39,220 nt of DNA from a virus, in the IMG/VR virus record IMGVR_UViG_3300005529_000067, positions 1 to 39,220 of that record; one strand, given 5' to 3'. The notes under the pieces were generated by a model that saw only the letters and a program-made list of their open reading frames with translations, ran no database searches and was not told the origin of the DNA. Every line of letters begins with the position of its first letter. The first letter of the stretch is position 1. Positions 7,365-16,139 of this stretch are shown here, in pieces. Position numbers and translations under genes: made by a program.

Positions 7365-8041
7365 CCCTCACCGACAACCACACGCCCGCCGTCGACATGC
7401 GCGCGTCGCTCACCCCGGTCGGCGCGACGTTCAACGACACGATGACCATCGACGAATGGGCGTCGTTCGGGGAAGCGTTGGAACGCCAGGACCGCAATCT
7501 GCGGTGGATCATCGGCGACTGGATGCTGTACGGCTCCGACCACTACGGCGCACGCGCCGCCGTGATCGCCGACGCGTTGAACCTTGCGTCCGGCACCGTC
7601 GCCAACGCTGCGTCCGTGTGCCGCCGCGTCCCGTTGGAACGGCGGCGACAGGATCTGTCGTTCGGGCATCACGAGAACGTCGCTCACCTCGACCCCGACG
7701 ACCAGATGCGCCTGCTCGAGGTGGCGGCACGCGAGGGACTGTCGGTGTCGGTGTTGCGGCAGGTGATCCGCGACGAGGAACGCACCCGCCGCGAACTCCA
7801 CGACGGTGACCCGGCGCAGCGAACGCGGCCCACTGCGGGTGCGCCGAGCGGTGAGCGCGCCGCAGACCCACCGTTAGCCGCGCCGCATCCGCCGGCGTCG
7901 ACCAGCGAGACCGTCACGTTGGTGATCAGTGGTGACGAGATCGACCCGGACGTGCTCGCCGACGGTGTCGCCCGTGTGCGTGACGCATTGGAGCAGTGGT
8001 TGGCGGGGCATGGGTCCCGGGTGACGATCGAGGTCGCATGA
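7361..8041 (+). CDS. LmbU-like DNA-binding regulator
   Basis: 226 residues; GAAGGAG (7348-7354) and an ATGA overlap define the start. Residues 27-135 follow the LmbU-type pattern: EWASFGEAL, WIIGDWMLYGSDHYG, the HTH ASGTVANAASVCRRVPLERR, then LSFGHHENVAHLDPDDQ and EGLSVSVLRQVIRDEE. Known LmbU-type proteins are actinobacterial transcriptional activators, and phages carry homologues. The C-terminal part has a Pro/Ala-rich linker and a small alpha-beta segment. Lying beside a WhiB gene, it may control late transcription, with the upstream dyads as candidate sites. Confidence 0.7.
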   Translation: MTLTDNHTPAVDMRASLTPVGATFNDTMTIDEWASFGEALERQDRNLRWIIGDWMLYGSDHYGARAAVIADALNLASGTVANAASVCRRVPLERRRQDLSFGHHENVAHLDPDDQMRLLEVAAREGLSVSVLRQVIRDEERTRRELHDGDPAQRTRPTAGAPSGERAADPPLAAPHPPASTSETVTLVISGDEIDPDVLADGVARVRDALEQWLAGHGSRVTIEVA

Positions 8042-8295
8042 TGCTCGGGCTTCCCGATTCGCCCGCCGCTGTGCAACGTCTCGCATTGCTGCAGTTGCGC
8101 GACGCGTTCGAGGAGCAGCTCGTGCCAGCCGTGGAGTGGCTCAACGCTGCAATGGCCAGGTTGCGTGACCTGTTCACCCGTGATCGTTCATCGATCCCCT
8201 CATGCGGACGATGCGGTCGTCCGATGCAACGCATCCCGACGCCGACCCGAGTGGACGAAGCGTCGTGGGTGTGGGGCTGCGACTGTCCACCATGA
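8038..8295 (+). CDS. Small protein with zinc ribbon
   Basis: 85 residues from ATG 8038 (a second ATG follows at once). The first 50 residues form helices (RLALLQLRDAFEEQLVPAVEWL); the end has CGRC and CDC, a probable zinc ribbon. It overlaps both neighbours by 4 bases. Family unknown. Confidence 0.7.
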   Translation: MMLGLPDSPAAVQRLALLQLRDAFEEQLVPAVEWLNAAMARLRDLFTRDRSSIPSCGRCGRPMQRIPTPTRVDEASWVWGCDCPP

Positions 8296-8465
8296 ACGCT
8301 GCGTGCGCCAACCTGATCGTCTGCGCCGCACCCGACTGCTGCCAACCCGGCACCACCCTCATCCTCCTCGCCATCACCGACGACTACGGCCCCATCCAAC
8401 TCGAGTTCTGCGAACGCCACGCCGCGCAACGCCGCGGCTGGGCCACACCCATCAACGCCGCATGA
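8292..8465 (+). CDS. Small Cys-rich protein before large terminase
   Basis: 57 residues from ATG 8292. Cysteines at 5, 11, 16, 17 and 40, the last followed by ERH, could bind one zinc ion. It lies between ATGA overlaps on both sides, which makes translation likely despite its size. Function unknown. Confidence 0.65.
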   Translation: MNAACANLIVCAAPDCCQPGTTLILLAITDDYGPIQLEFCERHAAQRRGWATPINAA

Positions 8466-9910
8466 GCACCCTCGACGAGCTCGCCTGGCGCAACTTCCTC
8501 GACCGGGTCGATCCCGCACCCAACCCCTACACCCACGACCCCGCCGGCTGGGTCGAAGACCGCCTTCACGAAAGCGTCTGGTCCAAGCAACGCCAGATCC
8601 TCCAATCCGTCGTCGATCACCGCCGCACCATCGTCCACTCGTGCAACGCTGCCGGGAAAAGCTTCATCGCCGCACGCGCCGGCTGCTGGTGGATCGACAC
8701 CCGACCCATCGGCCGCGCCTGGCTCGTCTCCACCAGCGCCACCTGGGACCAGGTCCGATCCGTCCTGTGGCAAGAGATCGGCAAAGCCCACCGCCAAGGC
8801 CAACTTCCCGGCCGCGTCAACCAAACCGAATGGTGGGACGGCGACACCATGCTCGGCTACGGCCGCAAACCCCCCGACAAGGACGCCACCGGCTTCTTCG
8901 GGGCCCACCGCCCCGACGGTGTCCTCGTCATCGTCGACGAAGCGTCTGGCATCAGCGAAGAACTGTGGGAAGCGATCGGCCGCGCCACCACCGGTGAACA
9001 CGACCGTGTCCTCGCCATCGGCAACCCCGACTACGAAGGCAGCCCGTTCCACCGGCGCTGCAACAGCGACGGCTGGCACGCCATCCACATCGACGGGTAC
9101 GACACCCCCAAGTTCACCGGCGAACCGGTCCCACCCGACTCCGACCTGCTTTCTCAAGCGTCCGTCGACGAGGCGATCGCCGACTACGGCGAAGACTCAC
9201 CCCAGTTCCTGTCCAAGGTGCGCGGGCTGTTCCCACCCGACCGCACCGACGGTGTCCTCCCATGGTCGCTGCTGCACGCGTCACGCGGCCCCGGGGCGAC
9301 GGAGAAAGTGGGTGTGTTGCGTGTGCCGGTCGAGCTCGGCGTCGACGTCGGCGGCGGCCAGGACCTCACGGTCATCTACCCGCGGTTCGGGCCTCGCGCC
9401 GGCACACCGACCCGTGTCAACACCACCGACGGCGAACGCATCGTCGACACGATCATCGGTGTGGTCCGCGAGGTGGAGGCGTCGAGCATCAAGATCGACT
9501 TCGGCGGCATCGGGTTCGGTGTGTCCGCGTCGCTGCGCGCACGGCTGCGGCGCGAGGTGCGCTGGCCGGTCGACGTGCACGACGTGACGTTCGGTGCGGC
9601 CGCCGGTGACCCGGCACGGTTCGTGAACGTGCGCGCCGAGCTGTGGTGGAACGGACGCGACCTGGCGCGCAACAGTGGATGGGATTTGTCGGAGTGCGAC
9701 GAACGGACGCTGGCTGATCTGGCGGCGCCGCGGTGGTTCGAGACGAAGAACAACCGGATCCAGATCGAGGAGAAGGATCAGGTGCGGCGCCGTCTCGGGC
9801 GTTCACCGGATGACGGTGACGCCATTTTGCTCGCTTACTACACGCCGCCGTCGGGTGGTGTGTTGGCGCGCGTGCCGTACCGGGACGGCCGGCTGCACGG
9901 TCGACGCTGA
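8462..9910 (+). CDS. terL: Terminase large subunit
   Basis: 482 residues from ATG 8462. The ATPase half has Walker A SCNAAGKS (60-67) and Walker B VLVIVDEA (154-161, D159/E160), followed by the coupling-type segment VLAIGNPDY. The nuclease half has acidic residues in the RNase H-like order: GVDVGGG (D295), KIDFGG (D346) and SPDDGD (D450/D451/D453). This is the motor that cuts concatemers and pumps DNA into the procapsid. Length is typical. Third positions change from C-rich in the N-terminal half to G/T-richer after about 9280, hinting at a mosaic junction. Confidence 0.95.
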   Translation: MSTLDELAWRNFLDRVDPAPNPYTHDPAGWVEDRLHESVWSKQRQILQSVVDHRRTIVHSCNAAGKSFIAARAGCWWIDTRPIGRAWLVSTSATWDQVRSVLWQEIGKAHRQGQLPGRVNQTEWWDGDTMLGYGRKPPDKDATGFFGAHRPDGVLVIVDEASGISEELWEAIGRATTGEHDRVLAIGNPDYEGSPFHRRCNSDGWHAIHIDGYDTPKFTGEPVPPDSDLLSQASVDEAIADYGEDSPQFLSKVRGLFPPDRTDGVLPWSLLHASRGPGATEKVGVLRVPVELGVDVGGGQDLTVIYPRFGPRAGTPTRVNTTDGERIVDTIIGVVREVEASSIKIDFGGIGFGVSASLRARLRREVRWPVDVHDVTFGAAAGDPARFVNVRAELWWNGRDLARNSGWDLSECDERTLADLAAPRWFETKNNRIQIEEKDQVRRRLGRSPDDGDAILLAYYTPPSGGVLARVPYRDGRLHGRR

Positions 9911-9933
9911 CCGCCCACATAGACCATAGAAAC

Positions 9934-9942
9934 TGGTACGAT
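9934..9942 (+). promoter_or_regulatory. Extended -10 promoter, possibly leaderless
   Basis: TGG followed by TACGAT (9937-9942) is an extended -10 element in the 39-base gap before the HNH gene; no good -35 is visible. The expected start point, about 7 bases downstream, falls on or next to the GTG at 9950, so the transcript could be leaderless, as is common in actinobacteria. Confidence 0.4.
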
Positions 9943-9949
9943 CGTCGGT

Positions 9950-10477
9950 GTGGAGTGCGCCGTCGACGGGTGCCCGAAGCCCGCTCGAACTCGGGGATGG
10001 TGTTCGGCGCACTACGAGAGATGGCGACGCAACGGCGACCCCGGGCCGGCCGGTGATGCTCGTCGCCGCAAGCCGCGACCATGCTCAATCGAAGGCTGCA
10101 CCGCGCGTGCCGTCGCACGCGGATGGTGCGGCAAGCACTACGCACGATGGACCGCACACGGCGACCCAGTAGCAACTCGGCGACCGTCGTATGGGTCAGG
10201 GCGTATCACGAAGGGACGGCACGGCTACGTGCGCGTCTGGCGCCCTGGGCACCCGCTTGCCGACTCGACCGGCTACGTGTACGAACACCGCCTGGTGCTC
10301 TACGAAGCCGGACTCGACGTCGGCGACAAGTCCGTCCACCACATCAACGGCGACAAGGCCGACAACCGGCTCGAGAACCTCGAGCTCATGACCGCATCGG
10401 ATCATCACAAGTTGCATGCGGGGGAGACGGTAACGAACCAGTACGGAACGTGGCCGGTCAACAAGCGTTCCAGTTAG
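9950..10477 (+). CDS. HNH endonuclease with two N-terminal zinc modules
   Basis: 175 residues from GTG 9950. Two similar modules, CAVDGCPKPARTRGWCSAHY and CSIEGCTARAVARGWCGKHY, each give a C-x4-C-x9-C-x2-H zinc site followed by RW and GDP. After a basic linker comes an HNH core: YEHRLVLYEAG, VHHINGDKADNRLENLEL and ASDHHKLH. Such nucleases are frequently free-standing homing-like genes in phages, or assist packaging. Its own promoter and position between terminase and a reverse-strand gene suggest an inserted element. The 3' end overlaps the convergent gene by 20 bases. Confidence 0.88.
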   Translation: MECAVDGCPKPARTRGWCSAHYERWRRNGDPGPAGDARRRKPRPCSIEGCTARAVARGWCGKHYARWTAHGDPVATRRPSYGSGRITKGRHGYVRVWRPGHPLADSTGYVYEHRLVLYEAGLDVGDKSVHHINGDKADNRLENLELMTASDHHKLHAGETVTNQYGTWPVNKRSS

Positions 10478-11075
10478 AGCACCCTCGCCCGCCGTTCCAC
10501 AGTCTTCGGTTGAACTCGTTCTGCACACTCGCCGGGGCGTACATGGCACGCGAGTAACCGGCGTAGCCACCCCACGTGGAATCCAGGTCCTGCCACAAAC
10601 CCGACGCCGTCGAGTGACGGTTCTGCGCCGTCGGATCACCACCCGACTCACGGGCCAACACCCAGCACGGCGGCAGATCCCCGCCGCACGGATAGCCGTT
10701 CACCTGCCCGGCGGGATTGCCGGTGTAGGTCGGTGTGCTGCCCGACCGGGCTGGTGCAAGGGAGGGAGACCGTGCCGGCCGAGCAGCAACCGTCGTCGAC
10801 GTCGTCGACGTCGACGTGGACGTCGTGATCGCCGGCGAACTCGTCCACACCGGCGGGAACCCACCCACCGACCCCGCACGCACCACCACCGGTGGCGACC
10901 CACGACCACCGCACCCGACAACCAGCAAGACCAACAGCAGCAGTGGAGTGAGGCGATGGTGGGACAGGACCGTGGCTCCCGTGTCGGCGGCAGCACGAGC
11001 GCTCGACCCGAAGGGAGCCGTGCTGTGGACCCAGCCACAGTCCGCATCCCCGACCCGCCGGTCCCGGATGCACAC
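10458..11075 (-). CDS. Transglycosylase-like (Rpf/lysozyme-fold) lipoprotein, reverse strand
   Basis: The reverse frame from GTG 11075 encodes 205 residues. A CTG start at 10967 with GGAG about 8 bases upstream is attractive: it would give a textbook lipoprotein signal (HHRLTP, then LLLLVLLVV, lipobox VVGC). A Ser/Thr linker follows. The C-terminal 80 residues match transglycosylase-like domains: CWVLARESGGDPTAQN (catalytic-type E in RESGG), TASGLWQDLDSTW, GYSRAMYAPASVQ. It probably cleaves or binds peptidoglycan at the cell surface. Being reverse-oriented and lipid-anchored, it is unlikely to be a virion lysin; an exclusion or host-conversion role is inferred. Confidence 0.75.
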   Translation of the reverse strand: MCIRDRRVGDADCGWVHSTAPFGSSARAAADTGATVLSHHRLTPLLLLVLLVVGCGGRGSPPVVVRAGSVGGFPPVWTSSPAITTSTSTSTTSTTVAARPARSPSLAPARSGSTPTYTGNPAGQVNGYPCGGDLPPCWVLARESGGDPTAQNRHSTASGLWQDLDSTWGGYAGYSRAMYAPASVQNEFNRRLWNGGRGCSNWNAC

Positions 11076-11083
11076 GGTGTCGC

Positions 11084-13060
11084 GTGCTCAACGACCGGCC
11101 CATCATCGACGCCTGGTCACCCCTGTCACACAAGCGGTACGTCGACGACGGCCGCAGCACAGTCCCACCCACGCTCGCCCCCATCTGGGTGCCCGCCAAC
11201 CACCGCCGCCGCCTCGACGCCTACACGATCCTCGCCGCGTACCGGCACAACATCGCCCGCCTGTTCCTCCCCGCCGTGCTCGCAGGCGACCAGACGACCG
11301 GGCTGATCGACAACCTGCAATCCGACCATCGCGAATACGGCGACGCCGACCTGATCGTCGACCGTGTGATGGCCGGCGTGCTCGGCGACAACGTCGAGAT
11401 CGTCGTCGACGGCGCAGACGACGACCTCCCCGACGCACCCCAGATCCCCGACGAACCCGTCGAACCCGACAACCCCAGCCCACTCGACCAGCGCATCTAC
11501 ACGATCCGCCACACGATGTGGCAGGACACCGCCAACCAGATCGTCGACGAATGGGTCCAGGCCGTCACCGACCAACCCGCCTTGCGGGACCGGCAACAGT
11601 GGCTGCGCCAGTGGGCCGACCTCGAGCAGCTCGACGCGAAGCTCGTCGAAGCCGAAGGCGACACGATCAGCCTCGGCGACGGCGTCTACGTCCTGTCGTG
11701 GTCAACGTCGAAACGCCGCGCCGTGCTCGACATCTACGACCCCGGCTTCTACTTCCCCGTCCTCACCGACGACACGCGCGACTACCCCACCAAAGTGCAT
11801 CTCGCATGGGAGTACGTCGACCACGACGGGCAACGCTGGGTCCGCCGGCTCACGTGGGAACTCGCCCCGATCGGCATGACCCCCGACGGCACACCCGGCA
11901 ACACGATCCCGGTCGTCGACGTGCCCGATGAATCAACCTGGCCGGACGGCACGTCGACGCGTCGCGACCCGCAGGGCCGACTGGTGCGCGCCTACCCGTG
12001 GAACGTCGACGACGGCGGAACGATCATCGACTCGACCGTCACCTGCTACTTCACCGACGCCACCTGGCCGTACGGCGAACTCGACGGCCGCCACGTCAAC
12101 GACTTCGACGAACACCACCCCGACATCCGGTTCGCCGAAACCGAAGACGGCACCGTCGCGCAACGCCTCGATCTCCGCATCGACTTCCTGCCGGTCGTGC
12201 ACGTACCGAACACGCCGGCGCACCGCGAGCACTTCGGGCGTTCCGCGCTGTCGATGATCGCCCAGATCCTCGACGACATCGCCTCCACCGACACCGACAT
12301 CCAGGCCGCCAGCGCGCTCGCCGCCGCCCCTGTCATCGGCCTCTCTGGATCGGCGACGCTGCCCAACAACGGGTCGACGCTCGTCGCGGGCGACGGCACC
12401 AGCATCACCGCGCCACCCACGCTCGAGGTGCGTCCCGGGGTCGCGTTCCAGCTCGGCGAGAACGGCCAGATGAACGTCGTCGACCTGTCTGCCGGGCTCA
12501 CCGCGCTGTTGGAGCTCGGCAAGGAACAGCTCGGCCGCCTGTCGGTCAACTCTCGTGTCCCACCCGAGATCCTCGGCCGCGTCCCCGCTGCGTCGGCTGC
12601 GTCGGGTGTGGCGTTGGCGTTGGCGTTCGGTCCGTTCAACCAGCTGGTCGGCATGCTGCGCCTCACGCGCGTCCAGAAGTACGCGCTGTTGTTGAAGATG
12701 GTGCAACGCCTCGCCATCGCCGGCGGCACCCTCGAAGCGCCAGTCGTGCCGGCACGGTTGGCGTTCGGTTCCTACCTTCCGTCGGACCGCAGCCAGCTGG
12801 TCAGCGAAGTCACCCAGCTGCTCGCCGCGCATGCCATCTCGCACCAAACCGGTGTCGCGCTGCTCGTCGCCGGTGGCCTGTCGATCGACGACGCCAACCA
12901 CGAAGTCGACCGGATCCGTTCCGACGACCCGGTGGCCGCGAAGAACCTTGCTGACGCGACCGGTTCGGAGCAGCTGGCCGCTGACTGGCTCGGTGTCACG
13001 CTCCCGCAGCAGCCGACTGCGCCACCGGTGACGCTCCCACCGACGCCGCCCGGGGAGTGA
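11084..13060 (+). CDS. Portal protein
   Basis: 658 residues from GTG 11084; no other start codon exists upstream in frame, and no good Shine-Dalgarno is visible. It starts with DRPIIDAWSPLSHKRY and has VPANHRRRLDAYTILAAYR, as in actinophage portals. The middle is a beta-rich region, followed by HREHFGRSALSMIAQILDDIASTDTD, the conserved stem/wing helix pattern. The end is helical with a Pro-rich tail. Its length and place between terminase and scaffold fit a dodecameric portal ring. The start lies 8 bases from the divergent frame, leaving little room for a promoter. Confidence 0.85.
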   Translation: MLNDRPIIDAWSPLSHKRYVDDGRSTVPPTLAPIWVPANHRRRLDAYTILAAYRHNIARLFLPAVLAGDQTTGLIDNLQSDHREYGDADLIVDRVMAGVLGDNVEIVVDGADDDLPDAPQIPDEPVEPDNPSPLDQRIYTIRHTMWQDTANQIVDEWVQAVTDQPALRDRQQWLRQWADLEQLDAKLVEAEGDTISLGDGVYVLSWSTSKRRAVLDIYDPGFYFPVLTDDTRDYPTKVHLAWEYVDHDGQRWVRRLTWELAPIGMTPDGTPGNTIPVVDVPDESTWPDGTSTRRDPQGRLVRAYPWNVDDGGTIIDSTVTCYFTDATWPYGELDGRHVNDFDEHHPDIRFAETEDGTVAQRLDLRIDFLPVVHVPNTPAHREHFGRSALSMIAQILDDIASTDTDIQAASALAAAPVIGLSGSATLPNNGSTLVAGDGTSITAPPTLEVRPGVAFQLGENGQMNVVDLSAGLTALLELGKEQLGRLSVNSRVPPEILGRVPAASAASGVALALAFGPFNQLVGMLRLTRVQKYALLLKMVQRLAIAGGTLEAPVVPARLAFGSYLPSDRSQLVSEVTQLLAAHAISHQTGVALLVAGGLSIDDANHEVDRIRSDDPVAAKNLADATGSEQLAADWLGVTLPQQPTAPPVTLPPTPPGE

Positions 13061-13063
13061 CCG

Positions 13064-13312
13064 TTGCCGTGGCGTGAAGGTGCCGACGAGCGGATCGCCG
13101 CGGTGATCGCCGCCGAGCTCGAGCAGAACGTCATCGTCGCCAAGTACGTGCTGATCGCCGACTACACCGACGAGGACGGCGAGCGCGGCATCGCGCTCAA
13201 CTGCGCGCCCGACCAGCGCGGCTCCGAAACCCTCGGGCTGCTCGGCTACGGCGACACCGTCGAACGTGCACGCATCGCAGCCGAATGGGCCGACGACGAG
13301 CCCGACGCGTGA
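13064..13312 (+). CDS. Small acidic protein after portal
   Basis: 82 residues from TTG 13064, with GGGGAG (13052-13057) 6 bases upstream, which makes the rare start credible. The sequence alternates strands and helices (VIVAKYVLIADYTDEDGE, then TLGLLGYGDTVERARIAAEW). It resembles small phage proteins of unknown role encoded next to the portal. No catalytic motif is seen. Confidence 0.65.
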   Translation: MPWREGADERIAAVIAAELEQNVIVAKYVLIADYTDEDGERGIALNCAPDQRGSETLGLLGYGDTVERARIAAEWADDEPDA

Positions 13313-13431
13313 CCTGCATCCCCACACGTGAACAGGTGGCCGCTGACCATCGGACCGTGACCCGATCCAGTCGTGGTGTCGGGGCGGCGACCCGTAGCCG
13401 TCAAGCGGGGTGCAGCACGCGAGGAGCGTCC
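13313..13431 (+). promoter_or_regulatory. 119-base leader with CTGCATCCC motif
   Basis: This is the longest gap within the head operon. CTGCATCCC (13314-13322) directly follows the stop, and a short hairpin ATCGG...CCGAT lies near 13349-13365. The same nonamer follows two other stop codons at 22391 and 33829. A GTG at 13357 would extend the scaffold gene by 25 codons, but the GAGGAG-preceded ATG at 13432 is better. Confidence 0.35.
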
Positions 13432-14241
13432 ATGCCTGACCACGCCGACAACCTGATCGAGCGCATCGAGATCGCCGGCCGCCCGTACTGGGTCGACCGC
13501 AGCGACGGTCGCATCGTTCCGCTCGTGCGTGGCGCTGCTGTCGACGACGGCGGCGAAGACGGCGGTGACGGTGCCACGGGCGCGAGCACGGGCGACACCG
13601 GTTCGTCGGCGGGTGGTTCCGGTGAGACCGGCACGAACACGGCGGTGACGTTGACGCAGGAGCAGGTCAACCGGATCGTCGCCCGCGAGAAGGCCGCCGC
13701 CGAACGCAACGCCAAGAAGCAGTTCGACGAATGGCTCGCCGCGCAGAAGTCCGAGCAGGACAAGGCGGCGATGGACGACGCGGCACGCGCCAAGACCGAA
13801 GCCGAAGAGGCACGCGCCGAAGCGGCACGCATCAAGGAAGACGCGGCACGCGAGCGGCTCACCGCCAAGATCGAACGCAAGCTCGCCGCCGCCGGTGTCG
13901 GCGCCGGGCTCGAACCCGAAGCCGCCGAGAAGGCGATCGCACGCGCCGTCCGGCTCGTCAACGTCGACCTCGACGCCGACGACGACACCATCACCGCCGA
14001 GATCGACACGTTGAAGGCCGACGTTCCCGGCCTGTTCACCCCGACCGGCCACACCGGCGCGGGTGCAGCGGGTGGGCCGCCGGCACCGTCGAGTGTCACC
14101 GGCGGCGGCAAGCCCGGCAACGGCACGACACCCCAACGCGGCATCGAAGCCGGCCGCGAGCTCGCCCGCAAGGAACGCGAACAGCAGCAGGAACGCGACC
14201 CGCTGAAGGTCATGAACGTCGTCGGCGCGCGCAGCGCCTGA
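13432..14241 (+). CDS. Scaffolding protein
   Basis: 269 residues; GAGGAG lies 5 bases before ATG 13432. An N-terminal strand region (ERIEIAGRPYWVDRSDGRIVPL) is followed by a Gly/Ser/Thr-rich linker, then a long Ala/Glu/Lys coiled coil (residues 65-150, QEQVNRIVAREKAAAE... EEARAEAARIKEDAARERL), and a basic C-terminus ELARKEREQQQERD. This is the standard make-up of siphovirus scaffolds, which direct procapsid assembly and leave before packaging. Position between portal and capsid genes agrees. No protease motif is seen. Confidence 0.85.
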   Translation: MPDHADNLIERIEIAGRPYWVDRSDGRIVPLVRGAAVDDGGEDGGDGATGASTGDTGSSAGGSGETGTNTAVTLTQEQVNRIVAREKAAAERNAKKQFDEWLAAQKSEQDKAAMDDAARAKTEAEEARAEAARIKEDAARERLTAKIERKLAAAGVGAGLEPEAAEKAIARAVRLVNVDLDADDDTITAEIDTLKADVPGLFTPTGHTGAGAAGGPPAPSSVTGGGKPGNGTTPQRGIEAGRELARKEREQQQERDPLKVMNVVGARSA

Positions 14242-14258
14242 CAGGAGGGAAACCACCC

Positions 14259-14663
14259 GTGAGCGACATCTCCATCCGCACCCGCTACACGTACGGCGGC
14301 GACGACGCCGGCTGGCTCGCCGACGGCGGCGAAGACCTCGAAGTCGCCGAGTCGATCACGCTCAAGCGTTCCCTGTGGGATCTCGTCACCAACTTCCCCA
14401 ACGGGTTCATCCCGTCCGGCGTCACGCTCGGCAAGGTGACCGCCAGCGGCCTGTACGGCCCCTACGACGACACCGCGGTCGACGGCCGCCAGACCGCCGT
14501 CGGGTTCCTCGCCTGGCCCGTCCCGTACGACCGCAACTCCACCGGCGACATCGGCGCGGCGCTCCTGTGGCGCGGCGCGGTCGTCGTCGCGAAGTTGCCC
14601 GCCCACCACGGTCTCGACGCAGCGGGCCAGACGGACCTCGCCGCGAAGTTCCGGTTCATCTGA
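14259..14663 (+). CDS. Head decoration protein (gpD-like)
   Basis: 134 residues from GTG 14259, preceded by AGGAGG. It contains LGKVTASGLYGPYDD and AVDGRQTAVGFLAWPVP, the conserved core of lambda gpD-like decoration (HDPD) proteins, then LLWRGAVVVAKLP. These trimers clamp the expanded capsid shell. It precedes the capsid gene as in lambda. Confidence 0.85.
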   Translation: MSDISIRTRYTYGGDDAGWLADGGEDLEVAESITLKRSLWDLVTNFPNGFIPSGVTLGKVTASGLYGPYDDTAVDGRQTAVGFLAWPVPYDRNSTGDIGAALLWRGAVVVAKLPAHHGLDAAGQTDLAAKFRFI

Positions 14664-14688
14664 CCCACCCCCGAAGGAGAACAGCTAG

Positions 14689-15786
14689 ATGGCCTCCGAG
14701 TTCCTCACCAGCGTTCTCGACATCCCGCGCCTCATCGGCTACGTGCGGGAGCAACGGTTCGAAGGTCTCACCCTCGACACCGTCCTCCCGAACGTCGAGG
14801 TCATGGACATCGAGTTCGAGCTGACGAACGTCCCGGCGTCGGCCATCCAGGTCGCCCGCTACCGCGCATGGGAAACCGCTCCGCCGTTCGCGAAGCGTCC
14901 CGGCTACGCAGTGATCGCCGGCCAGATCCCCCCGCTCGGCCTCACCCAGCGGCTCGGCGAACGCGACCAGATGACGCTGCAGACCGTCCTCGCGAACCTG
15001 CGCCGCAACGGCCCCACCAACGAGCCCGGCGTCCCGTTCTTCCCCTACACCCGCCTCCCCGGCGGCGGCCGGCCACCGGTCAGCCAGCTCGAGGACCTCA
15101 TCTACAACGACGCGTTGCAGATGGTCCGCGGTGTGCAGGCCCGCATCGAGATCGCCCGCGGCCAACTGCTGTCCACCGGGTCGGTGACGCTCGCCGAGAA
15201 CGGCATGAACCTGACCGCCAACTTCGGTGTCCCCGGCGGCCAGATCGTGTCCGCCGCGACCGCCTGGTCGAACACCGCGTCGTCCACGCCGGTCATCGAC
15301 CTGCGCGCCTGGCTCGCCACCTACCGCGCCGCGAACGGCGGCCGGAACCCGGCGTTCTTCATCACCTCGTCGCAGGTGCTCGCCGACCTGACGTTGAACG
15401 CCCAGATCCGCAGCATGGCGCCGATCATGGGCGTCGTCCCCGGCGTCGTGTCCGAGCAGACGATCGCCTCGGTGTTCGCCTCGCAGGGGTTCCCGCCGAT
15501 CGTCACCTACGACACGATGCTCCCTGACGCATCCGGCACGATGCAGCCCGTCCTCCCCGTCCGGTCGTTCATCGCCGTCGGCCAGGGGATCGGCTCCACG
15601 TTCTACGGCGTCACGCCCGAGGCGATGCGTCTCGCCGGCGAGGGTGTCATCTCGATGGAGGACGCCCCCGGCGTCGTCGCCTACGTCGAGCAGGAGACCC
15701 GCCCCGCGGCGACGTTCACGACCGGCGCCGCGATCGCGCTGCCGGTGCTGCGTGACCCGTTCGCCATCCTGATCGCCACCGTCTGA
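14689..15786 (+). CDS. Major capsid protein (gpE-like)
   Basis: 365 residues; GAAGGAG (14673-14679) lies 9 bases before ATG 14689. The sequence has the lambda gpE family layout: an N-terminal arm, FEGLTLDTVLPNVEV, VPASAIQVARYRAWETAPP, a Leu/Arg-rich spine helix with LEDLIYNDALQMVRGVQARIEIARG, the NFGVPGG strand, and the C-terminal domain ending with DPFAILIATV. It has the normal family length with no delta domain needed because of the separate scaffold. The strong ribosome binding site suits a high-copy protein. Confidence 0.93.
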   Translation: MASEFLTSVLDIPRLIGYVREQRFEGLTLDTVLPNVEVMDIEFELTNVPASAIQVARYRAWETAPPFAKRPGYAVIAGQIPPLGLTQRLGERDQMTLQTVLANLRRNGPTNEPGVPFFPYTRLPGGGRPPVSQLEDLIYNDALQMVRGVQARIEIARGQLLSTGSVTLAENGMNLTANFGVPGGQIVSAATAWSNTASSTPVIDLRAWLATYRAANGGRNPAFFITSSQVLADLTLNAQIRSMAPIMGVVPGVVSEQTIASVFASQGFPPIVTYDTMLPDASGTMQPVLPVRSFIAVGQGIGSTFYGVTPEAMRLAGEGVISMEDAPGVVAYVEQETRPAATFTTGAAIALPVLRDPFAILIATV

Positions 15787-15800
15787 AGGAGCACGGCCTC

Positions 15801-16136
15801 ATGGCAGACACCAAGGAACTCGCCCGCAACGTGCACGTCGACGGCGTCTGGTACGGGCCCGACCATCCCGGCAACCAGGTCACCGCCGAGGTGCTCGACA
15901 AGATCGACAACCCCGCCGCGTTCGAACCCGTCTCGTCCACGACGTTCGACCTGCAGGACCGTTCGACCGACGAGGAGCTCGCCGGTCTCGACGGCGGCCA
16001 GGTCGACGACGGGCTCGGGAAGCACACGAAGCCCGAGCTCGTGCAGCTCGCCGCCGACCACGGTGTGAACGTCCCGTCCGACGCGACGAAGGCGGACATC
16101 GTCGACGCGTTGCGGGCCGCCGGCGTCGAGGGCTGA
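15801..16136 (+). CDS. Capsid-adjacent protein with HeH/SAP-like domain
   Basis: 111 residues; AAGGAG precedes ATG 15801. The N-terminal half is a small beta region (VDGVWYGPDHPGNQV); the C-terminal 35 residues form a HeH/LEM/SAP-like helix-extended-loop-helix (KPELVQLAADHGVNVPS then KADIVDALRAAG). A clearly similar domain ends the protein at 24623. Such tails may bind DNA. Proteins of this type follow capsid genes in many siphoviruses and may be connector subunits; role inferred. Confidence 0.75.
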   Translation: MADTKELARNVHVDGVWYGPDHPGNQVTAEVLDKIDNPAAFEPVSSTTFDLQDRSTDEELAGLDGGQVDDGLGKHTKPELVQLAADHGVNVPSDATKADIVDALRAAGVEG

Positions 16137-16139
16137 CCG

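Noticed and set aside
11058-11075. Reverse-strand start MCIRDR resembles an artefact peptide of transposase-adapter contamination
   Set aside because: The codons are GTG TGC ATC CGG GAC CGG, not the adapter sequence, so the match is coincidental.
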